Positions 46,179-54,924 are shown, numbered from the stretch's first letter. The stretch: 64,000 bases of DNA from G963668345 sp965206025 (GCA_965206025.1 CBDBIU010000005.1:682001-746000); one strand, 5' to 3'. Numbers and translations: made by a program. The notes: a model not told the origin generated them from the letters alone.

Positions 46179-47093
46179 ATGTCATTACTCGTTGTCGGCT
46201 CAGTCGCCTACGACGGGGTGGAAACACCCTACGGGAAGGTGGAGCGCATGCTCGGGGGGTCGTCGACCTATATCTCCCTGGCCGCCGGCTATTTCACGAG
46301 CGTCAACCTCGTGGGCGTCGTCGGCGATGACTTTGCCGCGGAAGACGAAGCCGTTCTGGCTGACCATGGGGTTGATCTCGGGGGCCTCGACAAGGTCCCC
46401 GGCAAGACCTTCTACTGGTCGGGCGTCTACTCGAAAGACATGAATGAGCGAACGACGCTGACGACCGAACTGAACGTGTTCGCCGACTTCGACCCCAAGA
46501 TTCCGGAATCCTATCGTTCCACGCCCTATGCGTTTCTGGGCAACATCCATCCGACGCTGCAAGCGCAAGTGCGGGATCAGATGCGATCGCCCCGCTTCGT
46601 CGGTGGAGATACGATGAACTTCTGGATCGAAGGAACCCCGGACGAGCTGGCCCAGGCCATCCGCAAGTGGGATTTCATTCTCATCAACGACGGGGAGGCG
46701 CGCCAGCTTTCCGGCGAATACAACCTAGGCAAAGCGGCCCAGCGAATCCACGAGATGGGACCCCACACCGTAGTCATCAAGCGCGGCGAGTACGGCGCCA
46801 TTCTCTTTCGGCCGGAAGGGCATTTCATCGCTCCGGGCTTTCTTTTGGAAACTGTTTTTGACCCCACCGGAGCGGGTGATTCCTTCGCCGGAGGATTCAT
46901 GGGATATCTGGCCGAGGTGGGAATCAGCGATATCGACCAGGCGTCGCATGCCCATCTGCGGCGAGCCATGATTTATGGCTCTGTGATGGGAAGCTTCTGC
47001 TGCGAACAGTTCGGTACCGGGCGGCTTCGAACGCTGACCCGCGAAGAGATCGAAGCTCGCTTCCGGGAGTTCAAGGCGTTCACGAAATTTTGA
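46179..47093 (+). CDS. PfkB-family sugar or nucleoside kinase
   Basis: From the ATG at 46179 the product is 304 residues. It has GSVAYDGVETPYGKVERMLG at the N-terminus with GGSSTYISLAAGYF (substrate lid and GG motif). The ATP/anion-hole signature DPTGAGDSFAGGFMGYL lies near residue 229, with Asp as catalytic base. PfkB kinases often sit beside MTAP genes in Acidobacteria and related phyla, where a role in purine or sugar salvage is suspected. The frame extends upstream to 46137, but that segment is R1 repeat sequence. Confidence 0.88.
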   Translation: MSLLVVGSVAYDGVETPYGKVERMLGGSSTYISLAAGYFTSVNLVGVVGDDFAAEDEAVLADHGVDLGGLDKVPGKTFYWSGVYSKDMNERTTLTTELNVFADFDPKIPESYRSTPYAFLGNIHPTLQAQVRDQMRSPRFVGGDTMNFWIEGTPDELAQAIRKWDFILINDGEARQLSGEYNLGKAAQRIHEMGPHTVVIKRGEYGAILFRPEGHFIAPGFLLETVFDPTGAGDSFAGGFMGYLAEVGISDIDQASHAHLRRAMIYGSVMGSFCCEQFGTGRLRTLTREEIEARFREFKAFTKF

Positions 47094-47112
47094 CCCAGTT
47101 TCGGTCGGAGCA

Positions 47113-47949
47113 ATGACCATTCTTTTCACGAAGGCGCAAGCGGTGGGCAACGACTTCCTGATCGTCGAAGGGAGCGCCCTCTCGGCGGAAGCTATGAATA
47201 ACGAGAGCCTGCCCGAGCTCGCGCGCCGCATCTGCGACCGTCACCAGGGTGTGGGAGCTGACGGTCTCGAAGTAATTTTCCAGCCCGATCGGCCCGACGT
47301 TGACGCCCGATTGCGAATCTTCAATGCGGATGGCAGCGAAGCCGAGATCTCGGGAAACGGCACGCGCGCGGTGGCGGCCTTTCTGATCGCCGAGCGCGGC
47401 GCCGAGGGGACGCTTCGCATTGCAACCCGAGCCGGCGTCAAGCAGGTCCGTCTGATCGAGAGTCAGGGAAGAAGCTTCGTACTGGAGATGACGATGGGCC
47501 GACCTATATACCAGGACAGCGACATCGGCTGCCCCCTCGAAACCGAGGGCGGCCGCCGTCAGGTCACGCTACTCAACGTCGGCAACCCGCAGTGCGTTGT
47601 TTTCGTCGCCGACTTCGACTTCGATTGGCGTTCCCTGGGTCGGGAGATCGAAACCCTCCCGAGATTCCCGGATCGGACCAACGTCTCGTTTGCGAAAATC
47701 CAGGACCGTAACGCCATGGACGTTCGCTTCTGGGAGCGCGGAGCCGGCGAGACAATAAGCTCCGGTACCGGGGCCACGGGTGCGGCCGTCGCGGGGATTG
47801 TTTCGGGCCAGGTTCAGACCCCCGTGCGGGTCGTCACGCCGGCGGGCGACCTCAACGTCCGCTGGGAACGGGAAGGTGAGGCCACTCTGGTGGGAGCGGC
47901 CGAGATCATCGCCCAGGGTGAGTTTTACTGGATATCGAGCTCCGCTTAG
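47113..47949 (+). CDS. dapF: Diaminopimelate epimerase homologue with Ser in place of both catalytic Cys
   Basis: This 278-residue protein has the full DapF fold and most signatures: KAQAVGNDFLIVEG, DGSEAEISGNGTRAVAAFL, LNVGNPQCVVFV, and RFWERGAGETISSGTGATGA. DapF normally uses two cysteines, in the motifs (C)GNG and GET..(C)G, to interconvert LL- and meso-diaminopimelate for lysine and peptidoglycan. Here those positions are Ser80 and Ser217. The substitution in both half-sites is unlikely to be a sequencing error and argues for altered chemistry, a different substrate, or loss of activity. It follows the PfkB gene by 19 bases. Confidence 0.85.
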   Translation: MTILFTKAQAVGNDFLIVEGSALSAEAMNNESLPELARRICDRHQGVGADGLEVIFQPDRPDVDARLRIFNADGSEAEISGNGTRAVAAFLIAERGAEGTLRIATRAGVKQVRLIESQGRSFVLEMTMGRPIYQDSDIGCPLETEGGRRQVTLLNVGNPQCVVFVADFDFDWRSLGREIETLPRFPDRTNVSFAKIQDRNAMDVRFWERGAGETISSGTGATGAAVAGIVSGQVQTPVRVVTPAGDLNVRWEREGEATLVGAAEIIAQGEFYWISSSA

Positions 47950-48055
47950 GGTCGCATCGGGACCTCGCGGGTTCCCTCGTCGAGGGTCCAGCGGATTTGG
48001 GCCGCTCTTCCGCTTTCAAGGACATGAAACCAATCGGTCTCGACCGAGCGATTCA

Positions 48056-48084
48056 GAGCCGCGAACGCCAGTGAGCGGCCATGG
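48056..48084. repeat. GAGCCGCGAGCG repeat (R2), copy truncating an IS110 gene
   Basis: GAGCCGCGAACGCCAGTGAG then CGGCCATGG. Closely related copies lie at 48957-48985 and 10786-10815, and partial ones near 57001. It replaces the C-terminal half of the IS110 transposase frame. Confidence 0.55.
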
Positions 48085-48085
48085 C

Positions 48086-48783
48086 GCCACGGTCCCACCG
48101 GATACTTCTTCTCCCCCAACTCGAGGATCCGTTTGTCGTAGCGCTGGATCTCGTCCGTGACGTGCTGGATCACCACCAACAGCGGACCCAGCGTCTCCCG
48201 CAGCTCCCCCGGCAGCCGCAGCCCCGCCTGGCTCCCAAACGCATTTCCGCTCGAAGCCCCCAGCCGCAGCCCGAAACTCTTCAGCGTGCCGCGCACGGAG
48301 TTGATCAATTTTGTCCGCACCTCGATCAACGCCGCGCGTGATTTTAATACCGCGCGGTCCGCTTGCGTCTCGAGCGAAGCAGGCTGGACCGGGTTCAACA
48401 TCTCGGGCCTGCGCAGCCCCAACTCGGCCAGCCGCTCGGCGTCGCTGCGGTCGTCCTTCGACAGCGATGGCGTGATCCAGCGCCAGCCGATGCGTGTCGG
48501 CCATCAACGGCTCGTGCTTCAGCCGCTCGAGCAAACGCTACACCCAGTTGGCGTGCGTCCCGGCTTCCCCTACCACCCGCACCCCCGCCCAGCCGCCGAA
48601 GTAGCGCTCGAAGGCCGCCGGCGAGGTGCGCAGCTTCTTGCGCTCCACCACCTTCCCGTCGAGATCGACCAGGCAGACGAAACTGTGCTTGTCCCCCAGA
48701 TCCAACCCCGCCACGACGTTCATGCCCTGCTCGATCAGCTGCTTCTTCGGCAAACTCGCTACCTTTTTGCTGTTGTTCTTCAT
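48086..48783 (-). pseudogene. IS110-family transposase relic
   Basis: The N-terminus (MNVVAGLDLGDKHSFVCLVD, then AAFERYFGGWAGVRVVGEAG) is the DEDD domain of an IS110 transposase. An in-frame TAG at 48535-48537 replaces a codon in NWV..RLLERLKHE. A frameshift occurs near 48460-48480, after which KDDRSDAERLAELGLRRPEM continues in another frame through a helical middle region to GEKKYP at about 48100. The C-terminal transposase_20 domain is absent, replaced by an R2 repeat. The gene is dead. Confidence 0.85.
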
Positions 48784-49239
48784 GGCTCGTCATCCGTCCT
48801 TTCTTTTTCCTAGTAGGAAGATTCTGTGGTTGTCCCGCCCAGCAAAGCGCGGGGCCGACCCTGCGGGGGAAGTTTAGCTCACTCCCCCCGAATGACGAGC
48901 CTCCTCATTTCATCTCTGTTTCCGGCTCTCGCACACCCTCGCCATCAGCGAAACTGAGCCGCGAGCGCGAGCGAGCGGCCATGGCGTAGGGCCAATCCTG
49001 TGCTCCACCCAAGGGGATGAAAGCCGGTGGATTTTCGACGGAGCGGCCCAGTTAATTGCCGCCTATCAACGATCGCCAACTTATGGGACCAAGCACTAGA
49101 AGGATCTGAACCGGCGTGGCATGCCAGATGCGAATCAGAGTCGTTGCACGGGAACCGACCACAGTCGTAAGCTTGGAGGCTGGAAGCTCTTAGCGGGCTC
49201 GATCCTGTTGCGAGTTCGCTGGACACGTAGAGGTGCACG
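48784..49239. other. Intergenic region with R2 repeat
   Basis: It contains sequence upstream of the IS110 relic and an R2 repeat copy (48957-48985, GAGCCGCGAGCGCGAGCGAG). About 200 bases of undefined sequence lead to the NTF2-like gene. No gene was recognised. Confidence 0.5.
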
Positions 49240-49707
49240 ATGCGAGCTTGTCTGGTAGCTACATCACTGATGACGCTGTCCCTCCTATCCTGCCGTCCCT
49301 CAGGGCCGGCGGGGTTGACTGATGCGGACAGAGCCGCCCTGGAAACAACGTCGCGGACATTTTCGAAGGCCGTTCGCGCCGCTGACTGGCCGGCGGTGGC
49401 GGCAACCTACACCGAGGACGCCGTGCTCATGCCTCCCAATGCGGCCGTCGTGCGGGGACGCGAGAAGATCCGCGAGTTCTTTGCCTCATTTCCGCCAATC
49501 AGTGAGTTCGAAGTTGAAAACGTCGAGATCGATGGTCGCGGCGATCTGGCCTATGTCTACGGCGTCTATGGCATGACCATCACTCCACAAGGAGCCGAAC
49601 CCATCGAGGATTCCGGCAAGTTTCTCGAGATCCGTCTAAAGCAGGAGGACGGCTCATGGCTGCTCTTCCGCGACATGTTCAACTCGAGCGTCCCGACGCG
49701 GGAATAG
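49240..49707 (+). CDS. NTF2-like (DUF4440/SgcJ-type) lipoprotein
   Basis: This 155-residue protein has a lipoprotein signal (TLSLLSC, Cys18). The NTF2-like fold carries FSKAVRAADWPAVAATYTED near residue 42, AVLMPPNAAVVRGREKIREF and a closing strand with WLLFRDMFNSSVP. The DUF4440/SnoaL-type family lacks a single function; members include steroid isomerase-like and stress proteins. An AGAGGTG ribosome binding site lies four bases before the ATG. It converges with the sulfatase gene, about 150 bases away. Confidence 0.85.
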   Translation: MRACLVATSLMTLSLLSCRPSGPAGLTDADRAALETTSRTFSKAVRAADWPAVAATYTEDAVLMPPNAAVVRGREKIREFFASFPPISEFEVENVEIDGRGDLAYVYGVYGMTITPQGAEPIEDSGKFLEIRLKQEDGSWLLFRDMFNSSVPTRE

Positions 49708-49856
49708 CGGCTTCACCGTCTTATCGAATAGGTTCTCGATTAGCCCGACTTCCTCGCCCGACGACCAACATGGATGGCTTCCGGGTTCGTCACCTGGATG
49801 CCTGCGATACGCTCTGCGAGGTCCTCGCTGAAGCGCCGAACCGGTTGTGAAATCGA

Positions 49857-51275
49857 CTATTTGGGTACCTTCTCCGGCGACTTGGGCGCTTGCGTGAAAA
49901 CGCCGGAGAGGAAGGATCGGCTGGGGCGTGGCAGCTTCATGACCGGCTCGATGCCGGCGTGGAACGATTGGGCCTGGTCGGCGAGACGGGCCACGAGTTC
50001 GGGGTGCTTGCGGGCGAGGTTTCGCGTTTCCGACGGGTCGCTCGATAGATCATAGAGTTCCGGTTCTCGGCATCGAACGGGGGATTGGGGCTTGCCTTTG
50101 TGGTTGACATCTCGCTTGAAGAGGTGAAGCTTCCATCGTTTTTCGCGAACCGCGAATACCTGGTTGCGAAAGTAGTAGTAAAACGCCTGGTGCGGGCTTT
50201 GGCCCGACCCCCTCAGCAGCGGCGCGATGTCGGCGCCGTCGATCTCGCGGTCTGATGGTATCCGCCCGCCGGCAAGTGTGAGGAAAGTCGCGAAAAGATC
50301 CATCATGGTAGCGATGCCGCCGCGGGTTTTCCCGGCGGGAATTTGCCCCGGCCAGCGTGCAATCAGCGGGACTCGCATGCCGCCCTCCCAGGTCGTCGCC
50401 TTGCCTCCGCGCAGCGAGCCCGCTGACCCCCTGGTCTTCCTACCGTTAGTTCCGCCGACAAGTGACGGCCCGTTGTCACTGGTGAAAACGACCAAAGTGT
50501 TTTCATCCAGGCCCAGACGGCGCAAAGCCTCCAAGATCTCGCCGGTGCTCCAGTCGATCTCCTCGACAACGTCGCCGTAGGGTCCGTAAGCCGATCGGCC
50601 TCGAAATTCCTCGGACGGGCGGACTGGTTGGTGAGGCATCGTGTGCGCCAGATAGAGAAAGAAGGGCCGATCTCGATGCTGTTCGATATAGCGGATTGCT
50701 TCCTCGGTGTAGCGGCGCGTGAGAGTCTTGACCTTGGCGGGCGATTCGATGACCCGATCGTTTTGAAGCAGGTCGATGCGCGGCCATTTCAGGGCCGGCA
50801 GAAAGCTCATGTCGTTGCTGTGGAGCAGACCGTAGAAGTAATCGAAGCCGTTGCGCAGAGGACGGAAGGGTCTTCGGCCGCCCAGATGCCACTTCCCGAT
50901 GCACGCTGTCCGGTAACCGCGTTCTTTCAACGCTTCGGCGAGGGTGATTTCTGAGGCCGGGATGCCCCACTTTTCCTTGGGTACGAGAACCCGCACCAGA
51001 CCGGATCGGATCGGGTAGCGTCCAGTCAGAAGAGCGGCTCGCGCCGGCGTACAGGCGGGCGCGGCCGAGTAGAACTCCGTCAGTCGCACTCCCTCGGCCG
51101 CCATCTGGTCGATTCGTGGAGTCTGAATCGTGCGCTGGCCGTAGACCCCGAGATCGCCGTAACCCAAGTCGTCGGCGAGAATCACGACGAAGTTCGGGCC
51201 GCGTCCCTGGGCAATGCCAGGGCTCAGGTGGACCGTGAGTAAGAAAGCGATTAGAATGGGCGAGGAGAGCTTCAC
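49857..51275 (-). CDS. Secreted arylsulfatase-family sulfatase
   Basis: This 472-residue protein has a signal peptide (residues 1-22), NFVVILADDLGYGDLG with metal-binding Asp residues near 36-37, and the sulfatase signature CTPARAALLTGRYP. Cys75 there is the residue converted to formylglycine. FTSDNGPS near residue 265 and KATTWEGGMRVPLIARWPG supply further metal and substrate contacts. It would hydrolyse sulfate esters, probably of polysaccharides, in the periplasm. An anaerobic or FGE-type maturase must be encoded elsewhere. It is a single gene. Confidence 0.93.
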   Translation of the reverse strand: MKLSSPILIAFLLTVHLSPGIAQGRGPNFVVILADDLGYGDLGVYGQRTIQTPRIDQMAAEGVRLTEFYSAAPACTPARAALLTGRYPIRSGLVRVLVPKEKWGIPASEITLAEALKERGYRTACIGKWHLGGRRPFRPLRNGFDYFYGLLHSNDMSFLPALKWPRIDLLQNDRVIESPAKVKTLTRRYTEEAIRYIEQHRDRPFFLYLAHTMPHQPVRPSEEFRGRSAYGPYGDVVEEIDWSTGEILEALRRLGLDENTLVVFTSDNGPSLVGGTNGRKTRGSAGSLRGGKATTWEGGMRVPLIARWPGQIPAGKTRGGIATMMDLFATFLTLAGGRIPSDREIDGADIAPLLRGSGQSPHQAFYYYFRNQVFAVREKRWKLHLFKRDVNHKGKPQSPVRCREPELYDLSSDPSETRNLARKHPELVARLADQAQSFHAGIEPVMKLPRPSRSFLSGVFTQAPKSPEKVPK

Positions 51276-51609
51276 CGCTTACACATTTTAACCTGCCTTT
51301 CCATTCGATTCCCGAATCTCGATCCCCTGCCGGCCCGCGGGGCCAATCTCGTTGACCTGCTTCCCCTACGGGATCTTCATCGCCATGAGCGCGCCGATCG
51401 CAAGCGACAGCGTGAGGTCATGCTTCCACGCAGTCTGTCGATATGAGTGCTGTGCTCCGCAGTCGACGCGAGCCGGACGGGGCGCTCAAATTGGCGTGGT
51501 AAGATGATGTGGTAGATGAATTACGGGCTTGTTGCCCACCGCGCTTGGTGGTTTTGAGGTCCGTCGTGCAGCCGGCGGTTCACCACCTGCTTCCACAGCG
51601 GAGGACGAT
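51276..51609. other. Intergenic region without recognised features
   Basis: This divergent region between the sulfatase and the zinc-ribbon gene presumably holds both promoters. No convincing sites or genes were seen. The last ten bases carry the GGAGGAC site of the zinc-ribbon gene. Confidence 0.4.
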
Positions 51610-51843
51610 GTGAAAAAAAAGGGTCGTTCACGGCCGGTCAATGAAGAAGTTGTCGTCGACCCCAAGGTATTGCGGTCGGCGCAAGAGATCGTCTTCGAAC
51701 CTAGACCGCTGAAGACCTTTGCCTGCCAAGTTTGCGGCTCCGAGGGCGCTACAACACAGTCCGAGGGTCTCTGCTGGGTCTGCCGGCGCCTGAAGATCAG
51801 CGCTTGGCGTGACGTCGAACAACCCACGCTGTTCACTGAATAG
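51610..51843 (+). CDS. Small zinc-ribbon protein
   Basis: The GTG at 51610, preceded by GGAGGAC at five bases, gives 77 residues. The frame is open further upstream to 51529, but without a ribosome binding site. The N-terminus is basic (VKKKGRSRPVNEE). The C-terminal half holds two CxxC pairs (TFACQVCGSEG and EGLCWVCRRLKIS), a probable structural zinc site, and it ends QPTLFTE. It is probably a DNA- or RNA-associated small protein, but no specific family was recognised. Confidence 0.65.
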   Translation: MKKKGRSRPVNEEVVVDPKVLRSAQEIVFEPRPLKTFACQVCGSEGATTQSEGLCWVCRRLKISAWRDVEQPTLFTE

Positions 51844-52536
51844 CTTTGCCTGCCGCGTCGCCATTCCCGGCGACATCGAGCCCGCTTTTCTCACCACGTG
51901 GCGAGACGAAGTGGGTGAGAAGCCCGTCAGTACAAGGCGTGCGCCGCTCGGCGCCGCATTTCTTGAATAATGCGGGCGTACTTGAACCCTACGTTGAGCA
52001 CGGTGAGCAAGCGCAACGCAGTAATGGCGGGCCTATGGCGTGCTTCGACCGTCAGGTGGTGAGAAATCCGGGCTAGCCCCGTGGCGGAGCGCCCTTTCGG
52101 TGTGCCGCTCGAGATTCCCCTCGACGTCTGGGGTAATGTAGCTGCCGGTTGTAGCGCGTGGCTGGGCCGTCGTTTCGCCCAGGCCCGTCGCCTTTTCTCG
52201 AATCGGCCGATCCCGGCCCAAGGCGGCGGTCAATCGTCCTCGGCCCTCGCTATTCTGGAGGGAAGTGCGAGGACCGGCCTCGCTCGGCCATGAGAAAAGA
52301 AAAAAACGAAACAAACCCAATTTCTAGCACAACCGTTGTGTAATCAATGGGTTGCGATTGTTTGGCAACTGGCTTTCGCAGCTTGTTTTGCCTTGAACCA
52401 GAAGCCTGACTGCTGCTTCGCGTCCTCGGATGTGGGTCGCAGGACGACTGCGTCTTCCCGTCCAAGAATGACCCTGAATGGGGTTGGGCGAGAAAAGGGG
52501 TCGGCGCTGGATGTGAAAGAATGAGGACGGCCGCGG
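51844..52536. other. Intergenic region with full R1 repeat and undefined sequence
   Basis: The R1 copy occupies 51880-52073. The remainder (52074-52536) contains no convincing gene. A stretch at about 52290-52420 is lower in GC (ACAAACCCAATTTCTAGCAC) than its surroundings. The promoter of the LolD-like gene must lie near 52450-52530. Confidence 0.5.
51880..52073. repeat. R1 intergenic repeat, full 194-bp copy
   Basis: The left end is GCCCGCTTTTCTCACCACGT then GGCGAGACG. The right end inverted is GCCCGGATTTCTCACCACCT then GACGGTCGAAGC. The two ends are therefore inverted repeats of about 22 bases. The interior matches 60531-60723 closely. The right end reads on to CTAGCCCC. Confidence 0.75.
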
Positions 52537-53232
52537 ATGACCGCTAGGAAAACCGATCTTCAGCTTGTCGGGCTTTGCAAGGAATATCCCACTGCCGGCG
52601 ATCCGTTGGTCGTCGTTCGTGACGTGTCGCTTTCCTTGAGCCGCGGGGAGGGCTTGGCCATTATGGGTCCCTCCGGATCGGGGAAAAGCACGCTGCTGTT
52701 CATGGTCGGGGCGTTGGAGACGCCCACCCGGGGAACCATCACGCTCGACGGCCGTAACCCGTTCGATCTGCCGGGAAAGCAGCTGGCGGCGTTCCGCAAC
52801 CGCCGGATCGGTTTTGTATTTCAAGACCACCACTTGCTGCCGCAGTGCTCGGCCTTCGAAAATGTCCTCATCCCAACGATGGCGCCCGGTTCGACGCGCC
52901 AGGGCGGGGAAGCGGAGCAGGCCGCTCGCCGGCTTCTCGATCGGGTTGGCCTCGCCGGCCGCCTCGATCACCGTCCGGCGGAGCTTTCCGGCGGCGAACG
53001 TCAAAGGGTGGCGATTGCGCGGGCTCTGATCAACTCCCCGCCAGTCGTTTTGGCGGATGAGCCGACGGGAAACCTTGACCGTCGCACGGCCGCCACCGTC
53101 GCCGACCTGTTGCTGGAGTTACATCGGGAGGAAAAGACGATTCTCCTGCTCGCCACCCATAGCCCGGCCTTGGCGGAAAGGTTCTCCCGCCGCGGCGAGC
53201 TGCATGAGGGCCGACTGGAGTCCGTATCCTGA
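52537..53232 (+). CDS. LolD-like ABC transporter ATP-binding protein
   Basis: This 231-residue protein has Walker A GPSGSGKST near residue 46, Q-loop FVFQDHHLLPQCSAFENVLI, signature LSGGERQRVAIARAL, Walker B PVVLADEPTGNLD, and an H-loop His in LATHS. The pattern is that of the LolD/MacB/FtsE group, which energise FtsX-type permeases. No permease gene adjoins it, but the MacB-like permeases at 4863-7381 are candidates in the same chromosomal region. Start ATG at 52537. Confidence 0.88.
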   Translation: MTARKTDLQLVGLCKEYPTAGDPLVVVRDVSLSLSRGEGLAIMGPSGSGKSTLLFMVGALETPTRGTITLDGRNPFDLPGKQLAAFRNRRIGFVFQDHHLLPQCSAFENVLIPTMAPGSTRQGGEAEQAARRLLDRVGLAGRLDHRPAELSGGERQRVAIARALINSPPVVLADEPTGNLDRRTAATVADLLLELHREEKTILLLATHSPALAERFSRRGELHEGRLESVS

Positions 53233-53495
53233 GCCGAGCCGCGGGCGATGAGCCTGCGGTCAAGAGTGCGAATCAATTCGGCGGGGGGATAAACCCGTTG
53301 TGGTTACGGCGCGGCAACCGCACTCTTGCGGACGCAACTCGCTGACGGTTAGTTCGCGGCTGCACGCTACGTGGGACGCGCAGCCGCGATAGCCAAGGAG
53401 AGAGATAGGTAACAAACTGTCTCTGTCCATACCATCGAGAGGTTGGCGAAAAAACTTCAGCCCGTTTTTCTCGCCCGTAGCTCGAACGCTTTTCC

Positions 53496-53792
53496 CTAGG
53501 CGGCCGGCGGTGGCTGGTAGCGTTCAACCTGGATCTGATCCTCACGGGCTTGGGCCTGCGCAAGATCGTATGCGGCCTGCATTCTGATCCAACTTTCGGG
53601 CGTTGAGCCGAACGCCTTCGATAGCCGAATAGCCATTTCCGGAGACACGCCCGCCTTGCCGTTGATCAGGCGCGAAAGCGCAGCCCGGCTGACGCCCAGT
53701 ACCTTGGCGGCTTCGGTCACCGACAGGCCGAGCGGTTCCAGACAGTCAACCCGGACCGAAAGACCGGGATGGGGTGGATTTTTCATCGGCAT
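53496..53792 (-). CDS. higA: HigA-family antitoxin (XRE-type, addiction module antidote)
   Basis: This 98-residue protein has the typical HigA opening (PMKNPPHPGLSVRVDCLEPL) and a helix-turn-helix, LSVTEAAKVLGVSRAALSRL, near residue 23. The C-terminal helix contains TPESWIRMQAAYDLAQA. HigA binds and neutralises the HigB toxin and represses the operon. Its partner just upstream is truncated, so this antitoxin appears orphaned. Confidence 0.92.
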   Translation of the reverse strand: MPMKNPPHPGLSVRVDCLEPLGLSVTEAAKVLGVSRAALSRLINGKAGVSPEMAIRLSKAFGSTPESWIRMQAAYDLAQAQAREDQIQVERYQPPPAA

Positions 53793-53810
53793 GGCAGTTT
53801 CTCCTTTCTT

Positions 53811-53955
53811 CTAGTGGTAGTCGACCAGATCGACGTCGAACGCATCGCCTTCTTCAAAGCGGAAGATGATCCGCCAATTGGCCTTCACCCTCACCGACCA
53901 GTAGCCCTTCAGGTCGCCCTTCAGCGCATGGAGCCGGTAGCTCGGTATGGGAGAG
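53811..53955 (-). pseudogene. higB: HigB toxin, C-terminal remnant
   Basis: The last 45 or so residues (SYRLHALKGDLKGYWSVRVK, then NWRIIFRFEEGDAFDVDLVD) match the C-terminal half of RelE-superfamily HigB toxins. The first half is missing. Upstream in the same frame the sequence becomes the inverse of the ABC transporter gene start. The toxin was thus beheaded by a rearrangement and should be inactive. The stop is about 19 bases from the higA start, the normal spacing. Confidence 0.85.
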
Positions 53956-53985
53956 AGCACGTAGGAAGGGGTAACATCGAATGAG

Positions 53986-54924
53986 ATGAGCTCGCCGGGA
54001 GCGGTGATCGAGACGGAAGGGCTGGCGAAGCATTTTCGCCGCACGTTGCGCCGCCAAGTTGTGCGCGCGGTCGACGGGATATCGCTGGCCGTCGAGCCCG
54101 GGGCCGCTTTCGGCCTTCTGGGGCCCAACGGATCAGGCAAGACCACCTTCGTCAAGCTGTTGCTGGGAGTCATACGTCCCACCGCCGGCCAGGCGCGTTT
54201 GTTCGGCAGGAACTGCCGAGAACCCGAAGCCCGCCGCCGGATCGGCTACTTGCCCGAGAACCATCGCTTCCCCACCTATAACACCGGCCGGCAGATGCTC
54301 GAGTTCTATGCCGCTCTCTCCGGCGTGGCCTCGGAAGAAAGAAAACGAAGAGCCGGGGAACTGCTCGAGCGCGTCGCGCTGGACGGCTGGGGAGACGTGC
54401 GTGTGGGCAAGTACTCGAAGGGCATGCTGCAGCGCCTCGGACTCGCGCAGGCCCTGATGCACCGCCCTTCTCTGCTGATCCTTGACGAACCGAGCGACGG
54501 GGTGGACCCGGTCGGCCGGCGGCTGATTCGCGAGATTCTTGAGGGGCTGCGGCAAGAAGGCACGGCCATCTTCTTGAACTCGCATTTGCTGGCCGAGGTC
54601 GAGTTGTTCTGCGAGCAGGTGGCGATCATCCGCCGCGGGGAGGTGGCTTTGACGGGGCGGGTGCGGGAGCTGACGGCGGGAAGCGGCTACCGGCTGACGG
54701 CGGTCGATGTTACGGACAGTGCCTTGAACGAAATACGGGAGAAAGCGGCAAGCGTTTCCTCGCAAGACGGCATGCTTCACCTAGATTTCCCCGACCGCGA
54801 AGCCGCGAATCTCGCGATTGACGTGCTGCGCCGCGAGGGCGTCAAGGTGGAAGAGCTTCGCGCTCAGCGCTCCACGCTGGAGGAGGTCTTCGTGCGGGTG
54901 GTCGAAGAGGCGCGGAAACAATGA
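53986..54924 (+). CDS. ABC transporter ATP-binding protein
   Basis: This 312-residue protein has Walker A GLLGPNGSGKTTFVKLL near residue 43, Q-loop GYLPENHRFPTYNTGRQMLE, signature YSKGMLQRLGLAQAL, Walker B LLILDEPSDGVDP and H-loop LNSHLLAEVE. The C-terminal extension (about 220-312) is typical of ABC-2 type exporters or Na/drug exporters. The permease gene overlaps by four bases (ATGA at 54921), showing translational coupling. The 5' end directly abuts the HigB remnant, so the native leader may have been lost. Confidence 0.92.
   Translation: MSSPGAVIETEGLAKHFRRTLRRQVVRAVDGISLAVEPGAAFGLLGPNGSGKTTFVKLLLGVIRPTAGQARLFGRNCREPEARRRIGYLPENHRFPTYNTGRQMLEFYAALSGVASEERKRRAGELLERVALDGWGDVRVGKYSKGMLQRLGLAQALMHRPSLLILDEPSDGVDPVGRRLIREILEGLRQEGTAIFLNSHLLAEVELFCEQVAIIRRGEVALTGRVRELTAGSGYRLTAVDVTDSALNEIREKAASVSSQDGMLHLDFPDREAANLAIDVLRREGVKVEELRAQRSTLEEVFVRVVEEARKQ

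Noticed and set aside
52336..52524. A small frame upstream of the LolD-like ATPase
   Set aside because: No ribosome binding site and no recognisable domain; the sequence resembles intergenic repeat debris.
53811..54182. A 123-residue HigB toxin
   Set aside because: Only the last 45 or so residues match HigB. The remainder is the antisense of the ABC ATPase start, so a full toxin is not encoded.
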